Source of the DNA: an uncultured Sunxiuqinia sp. | Lineage (GTDB): Bacteria > Bacteroidota > Bacteroidia > Bacteroidales > Prolixibacteraceae | Assembly: GCF_963678245.1 (NCBI RefSeq) | Contig: NZ_OY782767.1 | Coordinates: 806,001 to 870,000 of the forward strand | Direction of reading: 5' to 3' | DNA length: 64,000 nt | Part shown: in pieces, positions 26,551-35,648 of the stretch | Position numbering within the stretch: the first letter of the stretch is position 1 | Layout of the letters: every line of letters begins with the position of its first letter | Notes under the pieces: generated by a model | What the model saw: the letters and a program-made list of their open reading frames with translations, nothing else | What the model was told of the DNA's origin: nothing | Database searches by the model: none | Made by a program: the position numbers and the translations under genes

Positions 26551-29500
26551 ATGAGTTACACGGAATTACAGATAACATCAAATTTTACTTTTCTCCGGGG
26601 TGGTTCGCACCCTGAAGAAATTGTAGAAAAGGCAGCGCAACTGGGATATAAATCAATTGCAATTACTGATCGTAATACGCTGGCTGGTATTGTTCGCGCT
26701 CATGTGGCCGCACGAGAAAATTGTATTCGCCTTATTCCGGCCTGTTGTCTTGACCTGTTGGATGGCCCCAGTTTACTGGCCTATCCAACCAATAAGAAAG
26801 CCTATGCCAATTTATCGGCATTGCTTACCGAAGGGAACCTCCGGGCCGAAAAAGGGAAGTGTAATCTCTATCGGACTGACGTGTATAAATATGCTGCCAG
26901 TATAAAATTTATTGTAGTGCCACCGACTTCGCTCAATACGAATTTCGACTTTCACCCCGAATTTATAGCAGCTTTGAAAGAATATAAAGAAATGTTGGGC
27001 GATGAACTGTATCTTGCTGCTGCCTTTTCGTATCAGGGAAGCGACCATAAACGACTGTTTCGTCTTTCTCAACTCGAAGCCCGATTGGGAATTCCAATGG
27101 TTGCGACCAATGATGTGCATTACCATGAGCCTGGACGCAGGGAATTGCAGGATGTGCTGACCTGTATCCGTGAGAAATGTACCATTCATAATGTGGGCTT
27201 CAAACTACACCAAAATGCAGAGCGTTACATAAAACCAGTTTCTGAGATACGTAGGCTTTTCCGCGAGTATCCCCAGACTGTTTGCCGTACGCAGGAAATT
27301 GCTGATGTCTGTCAATTTTCGTTGGATGAGCTGAAATACCTTTATCCGGAAGAAATAACGAGCGAAGGACGAACGCCCATGGAAGAGTTGGTTTACCTCA
27401 CCTGGAAGGGAGCTCATGAGCATTTTGGTGAACAGATTCCCGCAAAAGTTAAAGAAACCATTGACATGGAGCTGGAGTTTATTGGTGGGAAAGACTATGC
27501 TTCCTATTTTTTGACGGTGTACGATTATGTGCGAGAAGCCCGCTCGCGGGGGATTTTGTGCCAGGGACGCGGTTCTGCTGCGAACTCGGTCGTGTGTTAT
27601 TGTTTGGGTATTACTTCTGTCGACCCCTCTAAATTCAAGTTGCTGTTTGCCCGGTTTATGAGTAACGAACGCAATGAGCCACCCGATATTGATGTGGACT
27701 TTGAGCATGAGCGTCGAGAGGAGATCATGCAATATATTTATGAGAAATACGGACGCGATCGGGCGGGGATTGTGGCTACCGTAACGCAAGTACATTGGAA
27801 GGGGGCTGTTCGCGATGTGGGAAAGGTAATGGGATTGTCTACGGATGCAATCAATGTACTTTCTAAATCTGCCTATGAATTTACGGATGATTGGTCTACT
27901 GGGAAAGCAGAATCATCCGTAAGTTTTAATGCGAAAGATCCTCTTCTGCGCAAGGTATTAGAACTCACCAATCAGTATATCGGATTTCCTCGGCAATTAG
28001 GACAACACACGGGAGGGTTTGTGATAACGCAGGGGAAACTGGATGAGCTGTGTCCTATTCTGAATGCCCGCATGGAAAACCGTACCTGCATTGAATGGAA
28101 TAAAGACGATGCTGAAGCATTGGGTTTTATGAAAGTTGATGTGTTAGCTTTGGGAATGCTGACCTGCATCCGAAAAGCATTCGACCTTGCCAGGCAGCAT
28201 TATAATTTGAATCTCACTTTAGCAAATATCCCGCAGGACGATCCAGCGGTTTACGAGATGATTAGTCATGCCGATACAATTGGGGTATTTCAGATTGAAA
28301 GCAGGGCGCAAATGTCGATGCTCCCACGCTTAAAACCGCGTACTTTCTACGATCTGGTGATTGAAGTGGCCATCGTTCGTCCGGGGCCTATTCAGGGCGA
28401 CATGGTACATCCTTATTTAAAAAGACGAACTGGTGAAGAACCGGTGGTGTTTCCGTCTAAAGAGCTGGAAGATATTCTGGGACGAACATTGGGGGTGCCA
28501 TTGTTTCAGGAGCAAGCTATGGAGATTGCAATTGTAGCGGCTGGTTTTACACCTGCTGAAGCTGATGGACTGCGACGAAGTATGGCCACTTTTAAAGCTA
28601 AGGGAAAGGTAAGTCGGTATCGGGAAAAACTGGTGAATGGTATGGTCGCGAATGGTTATGAGCAGGATTTTGCCGAGCGGGTATTCAAGCAGCTAGAAGG
28701 TTTCGGAAGTTATGGTTTCCCGGAAAGCCATGCGGCTAGTTTTGCTCTGTTGGTTTATATCTCATCCTGGTTAAAGTGTTATTACCCCGATATTTTTGTG
28801 ACAGCTTTGCTCAACAGCCAGCCCATGGGGTTTTATCAACCTTCACAACTTGTTATCGATGCCCGAAAGCATGGCGTGATTGTTCGTCCGGTAGATATCA
28901 ATTATTCGGAATGGAATAATACTCTGGAAGAAAAAGATGGCTGTTATTGTTCGGTTCGATTGGGCTTCCGACAAGTTAAGGGTCTCCGAGAGGAAGATGT
29001 ACTGATCCTTGTTTCTGAGAGAAACATATTTTTTCGAAATACAAACGAACTGCTTGATGCCGGTGTTTCACCGTCTGCTTTGGAAAGACTTGCCGATGCC
29101 GATGCTTTTCGATCTATTGGTCTCGATCGGCGACAAGCACTGTGGGAGGTCTCGGCTCTAAACGATCATCTTGCTGGAATATTCACAGGAACGCCTTCGC
29201 AAAGTGCAACTGAAGAGTCTACCGATTTGCCAGTCATGACCGATGGAGAACACGTGATTCAGGACTACGTCAGTACAGCGCTTTCACTAAAAGCCCATCC
29301 GGTGAGTTTCCTTCGTCAAAAATTGAGCCGGCTGCAGGTTACACCCACATCGAAATTGAGCAAAATGAAAAACAGTCAGTTTGTGAAAGTATGCGGACTA
29401 ATAACTGTGCGGCAACGTCCGGGAACTGCCAAAGGAGTGCTGTTTATAACCATTGAAGATGAAACCGGTTTTGCCAACCTGGTTGTTTGGTCGAAGGTTT

Positions 29501-29760
29501 TTGAAAAATATCGTAAAGCGATTTTACAATCCCGCTTATTGATGGTTGCAGGTAAGCTACAAATTGAAGGCGAAGTCATTCATGTGGTGGTCAATTCCTG
29601 CTTCAATTTAAATAACTTGATGAGGCTTGATATCGAGGGGCGTAATATTGGTTCGACACAGAAACCAGTGAATTCGGAGAAAAAGAGTGGGGAAGAAGAA
29701 AAATCGTCGGGTAACCGAATTGTCCAGGGAGAACTTTTTCGCTCACGGGATTTTAAGTAG
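26551..29760 (+). CDS. dnaE2: Error-prone DNA polymerase DnaE2
   Basis: The 1069-residue product is a C-family polymerase of DnaE2 length. It has an N-terminal PHP domain (SYTELQITSNFTFLRGGSHPEE), the polymerase core with the catalytic PPDIDVDF aspartates and a QGRGSAANS motif, helix-hairpin-helix segments and a C-terminal OB fold (VKVCGLITVRQRPGTAKGVLF). It lacks the long tau-binding tail of replicative DnaE1. DnaE2 carries out mutagenic bypass of DNA lesions with ImuA and ImuB. Its position, third behind the S24-controlled promoter, supports that role. No terminator of classical form follows at once. A perfect hairpin appears about 310 bases later. Confidence 0.95.
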   Translation: MSYTELQITSNFTFLRGGSHPEEIVEKAAQLGYKSIAITDRNTLAGIVRAHVAARENCIRLIPACCLDLLDGPSLLAYPTNKKAYANLSALLTEGNLRAEKGKCNLYRTDVYKYAASIKFIVVPPTSLNTNFDFHPEFIAALKEYKEMLGDELYLAAAFSYQGSDHKRLFRLSQLEARLGIPMVATNDVHYHEPGRRELQDVLTCIREKCTIHNVGFKLHQNAERYIKPVSEIRRLFREYPQTVCRTQEIADVCQFSLDELKYLYPEEITSEGRTPMEELVYLTWKGAHEHFGEQIPAKVKETIDMELEFIGGKDYASYFLTVYDYVREARSRGILCQGRGSAANSVVCYCLGITSVDPSKFKLLFARFMSNERNEPPDIDVDFEHERREEIMQYIYEKYGRDRAGIVATVTQVHWKGAVRDVGKVMGLSTDAINVLSKSAYEFTDDWSTGKAESSVSFNAKDPLLRKVLELTNQYIGFPRQLGQHTGGFVITQGKLDELCPILNARMENRTCIEWNKDDAEALGFMKVDVLALGMLTCIRKAFDLARQHYNLNLTLANIPQDDPAVYEMISHADTIGVFQIESRAQMSMLPRLKPRTFYDLVIEVAIVRPGPIQGDMVHPYLKRRTGEEPVVFPSKELEDILGRTLGVPLFQEQAMEIAIVAAGFTPAEADGLRRSMATFKAKGKVSRYREKLVNGMVANGYEQDFAERVFKQLEGFGSYGFPESHAASFALLVYISSWLKCYYPDIFVTALLNSQPMGFYQPSQLVIDARKHGVIVRPVDINYSEWNNTLEEKDGCYCSVRLGFRQVKGLREEDVLILVSERNIFFRNTNELLDAGVSPSALERLADADAFRSIGLDRRQALWEVSALNDHLAGIFTGTPSQSATEESTDLPVMTDGEHVIQDYVSTALSLKAHPVSFLRQKLSRLQVTPTSKLSKMKNSQFVKVCGLITVRQRPGTAKGVLFITIEDETGFANLVVWSKVFEKYRKAILQSRLLMVAGKLQIEGEVIHVVVNSCFNLNNLMRLDIEGRNIGSTQKPVNSEKKSGEEEKSSGNRIVQGELFRSRDFK

Positions 29761-30203
29761 CAAAGCCAGATGATAATGTTTTTATTCTGCTACTCAAATT
29801 ACTATTGGATTGCTTCAGCTTTTGCATTCAGCAAAACCACGTTGGCAGGACGGACTCTTTATCCATCAGTTAAACGACTGCCGGAATTTAATACTAAACA
29901 ATATTAAAACTGCTGCCTGTTTAAGTTATTGTGTTTATGCCGTAGTCTTACGCTACCCGAAAGGCCTGTCTTTATGAAATTGGGAAACCTTTATTTAAGA
30001 CTTGGGAATCTACATAAAAGATATCAATTCTAATTTATCCCAAAACAGAGGGTATTAAAATTGGAAAATTCTAACATGATTAAGCTTGATATTCAAGCTT
30101 AATCATGTTTATTTGTTGCAAAATAAGACTATTATTAATGGAGGTTATACAATTGCTTCGATAAACATTTATTGATTCACATCAATTAATTACTATTGAC
30201 ATC
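29761..30203. other. Intergenic region after dnaE2
   Basis: These 443 bases carry no open frame that I recognise. They contain a perfect hairpin at 30073-30109 and lead into the decayed GH29 gene. The stretch may be partly remnant sequence, but no similarity can be named by eye. Confidence 0.5.
30073..30109. repeat. Perfect 17-bp inverted repeat
   Basis: Bases 30073-30089 are the exact reverse complement of 30093-30109, with a three-base TAT loop. The arm starts AACATGATTAAGC. The downstream flank is TATTTGTTGC, with no real T tract, so a terminator is possible but not typical. It could also be a regulatory site or the trace of a small mobile element. Confidence 0.75.
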
Positions 30204-30500
30204 ATGATCATAAAAAAATAGTTTTTTGTATTTTTCGCAGCACGTTTTTGGGCAAGCGTAGTTGAAGCACAGCAGACACCGAAAGAGTATGAAAAACACC
30301 TGCAATGGTAGCGCGATGCCCGGTTTGGCCTGTTCATTCATTGGGGGATCGGTCACGCTTACGGAAGTGGAAATCAGTTGGTGTGCTACGTGAATTATCT
30401 GATGTCGCCAATGAAGCGGGGATGCCCTTTGGCGTATGTTTTTCACCGGACGATTGGCTCGATAAGGCCTGCCATTTCCGAATTTCAACTTTTTGCAGAC
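30204..30500 (+). pseudogene. GH29 alpha-L-fucosidase-like gene, decayed remnant
   Basis: From the ATG at 30204 the frame reads MIIKK, a stop, FFVFFAARFWASVVEAQQTP as a damaged signal peptide, KEYEKHLQW, another stop, then RDARFGLFIHWGIGHAYGSG, which is the conserved N-terminal GH29 sequence W-(Y/F)-RDARFGLF(I/V)HWG. A different frame then gives LRELSDVANEAGMPFGVCFS followed by PDDW, which lies much further along in real GH29 proteins. Two stops, a frame change and a large internal deletion show that the gene is dead. The intact GH29 gene begins only 18 bases later. Confidence 0.75.
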
Positions 30501-30518
30501 AACTAAAAAACAATTACT

Positions 30519-32174
30519 ATGAAAAGGAGAACACTTCTAAAACAATTAGGCTTTTCAGTGCCGGGTATGATCCTGGCACAGCAAACTTTAACTTCCTGTT
30601 TACTTAAAAGCAATAAGGAAAACAAAATCTCCCAGGAGGCGTTTAAACCCACTTGGGATTCGTTGCAGAAATATCAGGTTCCGGATTGGTTTCGCGATGC
30701 CAAGTTTGGTATGTGGGCTCATTGGGGGCCGCAATGCCAGCCCGAAGCTGGTGACTGGTACGCCAGAGGGATGTACCAGGAAGGCTCGCGGCAATACAAA
30801 TACCATCTGAATAAATATGGACATCCTTCTGTTTTTGGATTTAAAGATGTGATTAACGAATGGAAGGCTGAAAACTGGGATCCGGAAGAATTGGTGGCTT
30901 TGTACAAGAGGGCAGGAGCTAAGTATTTCATGGCGATGGCCAATCATCATGACAACCTGGATCTGTATAACAGTACTTATCAGCCCAATTGGAATTCGAC
31001 CAAACTTGGCCCCAAAAAAGATATTATTGGGGGCTGGGCAAAGGCTGCGAAGGGAAATGGGTTACCCTTTGGGGTCAGTGTTCATGCTTCCCATGCCTGG
31101 AGTTGGTATGAACCTTCACAACGTTCTGATAAAAAAGGTCCCTATTCTGGTATTTCTTACGATGGCAAAATGACCAAAGCCGATGGCGAAAGCAAATGGT
31201 GGGAAGGCCTAGATCCGCAGGAATTATATGCACAAAACCATCCGTTGAGTGAAAATAGCTTGGACAATGGGATGATTCACAGGCAATGGCATTGGGGGAA
31301 TGGAGTGGTAAAACCATCGGAAGAATACGTGGAGAAATTTTTTAACCGGACGATTGAGTTGATCGATAAGTACGAACCGGACGTGCTTTATTTTGATGAT
31401 TCGCAGTTGCCCTTTTGGCCAATCAGTGATGCTGGTCTACGCATTGCTGCACATTTTTACAACAAGAGCATTCGCGATCACGGGGAAGTGCGTGCGGTGA
31501 TCAACGGAAAGATCCTCGACGAAGACCAGCGGAAGGCAATGGTCTGGGATATTGAGCGCGGTCAAAGTAATGGTATTGAGCCTTTGCCCTGGCAGACTGA
31601 TACTTGTATTGGAGGTTGGCATTATGACCGTGAAATTTACAACAGGCGTAGTTACAAAACGGCAAAAATGGTCATTCATACTCTGGTCGATATTGTTAGT
31701 AAAAACGGCAATCTGATGTTGAATATCCCGGTTCGAGGAGATGGCTCTATTGACGAACAAGAACGACAAGTGGTGGAAGAAATTGGGATTTGGATGGATC
31801 AGAACAGTCAAAGCATTTACGGAACACGCCCGTGGAAAACATTTGGAGAAGGGCCTGCCCAAGAGAGTGCAGCGTCATTAACGGCACAGGGTTTCAACGA
31901 AGGTAAAGGCAAGCCGTTTACGTCAGAAGACATTCGTTTTGCTATCAAAGGAGATGTTCTTTATGCGACAGTTATGGGATGGCCTGAATCAGGAAAAGCT
32001 TTGATTAAAAACCTGTCGTTGGGAAACGAAAATTACCCCAGAGAAATTAATAAGGTGGAGTTGGTTAGTATCAAGCAGCCATTGAAGTTTGAACGGACAG
32101 CAGAGGGACTGATGGTCTATTTTCCCGAGAAGGAAGTTCCAGCAAGTTATGCTAATGCCTTGAAGATTGTCTAA
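30519..32174 (+). CDS. GH29 family alpha-L-fucosidase, Tat-type signal
   Basis: The 551-residue protein begins MKRRTLLKQLG, a twin-arginine signal with a hydrophobic stretch and an LTSC that could serve as lipobox, so it is likely exported folded. The catalytic domain has the GH29 hallmarks WFRDAKFGMWAHWGPQCQPE, KRAGAKYFMAMANHHDN and the nucleophile aspartate region EPDVLYFDDSQLPFW (Asp near residue 292). GH29 enzymes remove alpha-linked L-fucose with retention. Some related Bacteroidota members act on other 6-deoxy or galactosyl residues, so the exact substrate is open. A C-terminal beta-sandwich domain spans about 455-551. It stands directly after a decayed relative and is followed by a terminator, so it is probably monocistronic. 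Confidence 0.85.
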   Translation: MKRRTLLKQLGFSVPGMILAQQTLTSCLLKSNKENKISQEAFKPTWDSLQKYQVPDWFRDAKFGMWAHWGPQCQPEAGDWYARGMYQEGSRQYKYHLNKYGHPSVFGFKDVINEWKAENWDPEELVALYKRAGAKYFMAMANHHDNLDLYNSTYQPNWNSTKLGPKKDIIGGWAKAAKGNGLPFGVSVHASHAWSWYEPSQRSDKKGPYSGISYDGKMTKADGESKWWEGLDPQELYAQNHPLSENSLDNGMIHRQWHWGNGVVKPSEEYVEKFFNRTIELIDKYEPDVLYFDDSQLPFWPISDAGLRIAAHFYNKSIRDHGEVRAVINGKILDEDQRKAMVWDIERGQSNGIEPLPWQTDTCIGGWHYDREIYNRRSYKTAKMVIHTLVDIVSKNGNLMLNIPVRGDGSIDEQERQVVEEIGIWMDQNSQSIYGTRPWKTFGEGPAQESAASLTAQGFNEGKGKPFTSEDIRFAIKGDVLYATVMGWPESGKALIKNLSLGNENYPREINKVELVSIKQPLKFERTAEGLMVYFPEKEVPASYANALKIV

Positions 32175-32264
32175 ACTTTTAAAGTTGCGAAATTGTAACG
32201 GTTAAGCGTTTTAGTATGGTGTGAATCATGTTATATTGCTACGGTCAATCTCGAGAGATATTTT

Positions 32265-32291
32265 ATGCCCGCGATTTAAAGCGGGCATTTT
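32265..32291 (+). terminator. Rho-independent terminator after the GH29 gene
   Basis: An eight-pair GC-rich stem (ATGCCCGC at 32265-32272 with GCGGGCAT at 32281-32288) around an eight-base loop is followed by TTT. It lies 90 bases after the stop codon. Confidence 0.7.
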
Positions 32292-32653
32292 AAGTACTGC
32301 TTAATTTAATTTTAGGAAATAGTTGAACGCATGACTTGTCATCCGTGTGATTAGCCTCACAAGTTGTTTTTTTTATCCTGCGACTGGGAAATTATCCAAA
32401 TGAAGAAGCCACGGCAAATATTAATATCGATTAAGACAGATTAATTTAAGTATTTAAAAAATCGAAACTCGGCAGTCCATTCTTTCAATCGGCATACCGA
32501 GTTTTTGGGATTAATGTCGGAGGCATTAAACAGGAATTGGTATTTAATTAATTGAACGATCCAACTTAGCTTTTCAAAAACGATAGCTTACACGCTTCAA
32601 TCAGTAGATGAACTCATTCTCTTATGCAAATTTGTTTGATGAAGCCTTTAAAT

Positions 32654-32675
32654 AACACAAACGCGCGTTTGTGTT
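32654..32675. promoter_or_regulatory. 22-bp perfect palindrome, candidate operator
   Basis: The two 11-base halves (AACACAAACGC and its reverse complement) meet at a central CG without a spacer. LacI/GalR operators share this shape, a palindrome around a central CG with AAACG-like half-sites. It lies 232 bases upstream of the first esterase of the hydrolase locus. No LacI-type gene is in the window. Confidence 0.5.
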
Positions 32676-32900
32676 GTAGGAGGTATGCCTCACAGTCTTG
32701 TGGATGGGCATGAAATTAAAGCTGAGGCTATAAAATCAGTGTCTGTTTTTATAAGTAAAACCTTCTAATTTATTTCTGTTTATACTTTCGTATAACTGGC
32801 GGATTTCACTTTTTATCTTAAACTAAAGACCAAGTATCTAAAATTAAAACTCCCAAGCTGATATGTTATTTAGTTTTAAGGTGCATTAAAAACCAATTAA

Positions 32901-33746
<846 letters not shown>

Positions 33747-33808
33747 CAAAATAAGCGTGTAGCAAAAGAGTTGCCGAATAAAATAGAAAAATAATTATAT
33801 CGAATAAA

Positions 33809-35569
33809 ATGAAGAAAATAATTTTTAGACCGAGTTTAATTTCTCAGCTAACCGTTTTAGCCATGTTGTTTACTTTTGGAGCTAGTGGTGCTCAGACCAC
33901 AAAAAAAGCTAAAAGCACAAATGCTCCCGTGTTTTCCAATTTTGTTTACCAAGGGGATGATGATGTTTATAAAAATTACCCACTGGCCGATGATGAGTTC
34001 TACAACCCTATTTTGCAAGGTTGTTACCCCGATCCGGCAATAACCCGCAAAGGCGATGATTATTATTTGGTTTGTTCGTCATTTGCCATGTTTCCGGGAG
34101 TTCCAATTTTTCATTCAAAAGATTTGGTAAACTGGACCGACCTTGGAGGCGTACTTGATAATCCCGAAACATTCGATACACACGATTGTGGTATTAGTGC
34201 AGGTGTTTATGCTCCGGGAATTACTTACAATCCATATAATGATACATTTTACATGATTACCACTGCATTTACAGGTGGTTTGAATAACATTATCGTAAAA
34301 ACAAAAGATCCTAAAAAAGGATGGGGAGATCCTATAAAGTTGGCTTTCGGAGGTATCGATCCATCGATTTTCTTCGATGACGATGGAAAAGCATATGTCG
34401 TTCATAATGATGCTCCTGAACGTGGAAAAGAATTGTACAACGGTCACCGTGTAATCAAGGTTTGGGAATACGATGTTGAAAAAGACCAGGTTATTGAAGG
34501 AACAGACAAAGTCATCGTAAACGGAGGTGTTGATTTGGCCAAAAAACCAATCTGGATTGAGGCGCCACACCTTTACAAAAAAGATGGAAAATATTACCTG
34601 ATGTGCGCCGAAGGTGGAACAGGCGGCTGGCACAGCGAAGTTATCTTCAAAAGCGACAGCCCAACAGGGCCTTTTATTCCGGCACCAAGCAACCCGATTT
34701 TAACGCAACGTCACTTCCCAAAAGAAAGAGAGAATAAAGTAGATTGGGCAGGTCATGCTGATGTTGTTGAAGGACCAAATGGCCAATGGTACGGTGTTTT
34801 CCTTGCCGTTCGCCCTAACGAAGAGCAACGCGTAAATACAGGTCGCGAAACCTTTATTTTACCAGTTGACTGGTCGGGAGAATTCCCTGTGTTTGTTAAC
34901 GGACTTGTTCCGATGGAACCCAAATTAAAAATGCCGAAGGGTGTTGAGAATAAAACAGGCAAGGATGGCTATTTCCCCAACGGGAACTTTACATATGAGG
35001 ACGATTTTTCGTCTGACGATATGGATAAACGCTGGATTGGCTTGCGTGGACCACGTGAAGCTTTCATCGAAAAAACCTTAGGTGGTATTCAAATAAATCC
35101 TTTTGAAGCGAATGTAAAAGAGTTAAAACCAACTTCTACCTTGTTCTATCGTCAAATGCACAATAGCTTTTCGTATGCTGCTACAATGGATTATACGCCT
35201 GAATCAGAAAAAGATTTAGCCGGAATTGTGGCACTACAAAGCGAAAATGCGAACTATGTATTTGGAATTACCAAAAAAGGCGACGATTATGTTTTGGTAT
35301 TACAACGCAATTTTAAACAACGTTTTCGTCGTGAAATGGATTCGAAAGTAATTGCCAGTACTAAAATTGATATCAGCAAACCGGTGCGTTTGCAGGTTTC
35401 GGCAAAAGGAGATAAGTATGAGTTTGCTTATGCTGTTGATGGAGCCGATTTTGAAACCCTTGGAGGAACTGTATCGGGCGATATTCTTTCTACGGATGTA
35501 GCTGGTGGTTTTACTGGTTGTTTACTGGGCTTGTATGCAACTTCGGCCAACGACGCGCTACCTCAATAA
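33809..35569 (+). CDS. GH43 family beta-xylosidase/alpha-L-arabinofuranosidase
   Basis: The 586-residue secreted protein has a five-bladed GH43 domain (about 60-390) followed by a beta-sandwich C-terminal domain (about 395-580) of the beta-xylosidase type. The three GH43 acids are visible: the base Asp75 in CYPDPAIT, the pKa modulator Asp184 in GIDPSIFF and the acid Glu251 in WIEAPHLY. The C-terminal sandwich in such enzymes shapes an exo-active pocket, so it should release single xylose or arabinose units. The signal peptide ends near residue 29. A very strong terminator separates it from GH97, so this gene and the esterase may form their own transcript. Confidence 0.92.
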   Translation: MKKIIFRPSLISQLTVLAMLFTFGASGAQTTKKAKSTNAPVFSNFVYQGDDDVYKNYPLADDEFYNPILQGCYPDPAITRKGDDYYLVCSSFAMFPGVPIFHSKDLVNWTDLGGVLDNPETFDTHDCGISAGVYAPGITYNPYNDTFYMITTAFTGGLNNIIVKTKDPKKGWGDPIKLAFGGIDPSIFFDDDGKAYVVHNDAPERGKELYNGHRVIKVWEYDVEKDQVIEGTDKVIVNGGVDLAKKPIWIEAPHLYKKDGKYYLMCAEGGTGGWHSEVIFKSDSPTGPFIPAPSNPILTQRHFPKERENKVDWAGHADVVEGPNGQWYGVFLAVRPNEEQRVNTGRETFILPVDWSGEFPVFVNGLVPMEPKLKMPKGVENKTGKDGYFPNGNFTYEDDFSSDDMDKRWIGLRGPREAFIEKTLGGIQINPFEANVKELKPTSTLFYRQMHNSFSYAATMDYTPESEKDLAGIVALQSENANYVFGITKKGDDYVLVLQRNFKQRFRREMDSKVIASTKIDISKPVRLQVSAKGDKYEFAYAVDGADFETLGGTVSGDILSTDVAGGFTGCLLGLYATSANDALPQ

Positions 35570-35583
35570 TCTGTTTTTATATA

Positions 35584-35633
35584 ATTTCTGCGATGAATTG
35601 ACTTGTTTATATTCATCGCAGAAATATTTTTTT
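35584..35633 (+). terminator. Strong rho-independent terminator inside the hydrolase locus
   Basis: A perfect 15-bp stem (35584-35598 with 35611-35625) with a 12-base loop is followed by A and seven T (35627-35633). It starts 15 bases after the GH43 stop and ends 15 bases before the GH97 start. Confidence 0.88.
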
Positions 35634-35648
35634 ATAATCTAACCAATA

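Noticed and set aside
27205-27795. 196-residue open frame antisense to dnaE2
   Set aside because: Shadow of a conserved polymerase gene, with no domain.
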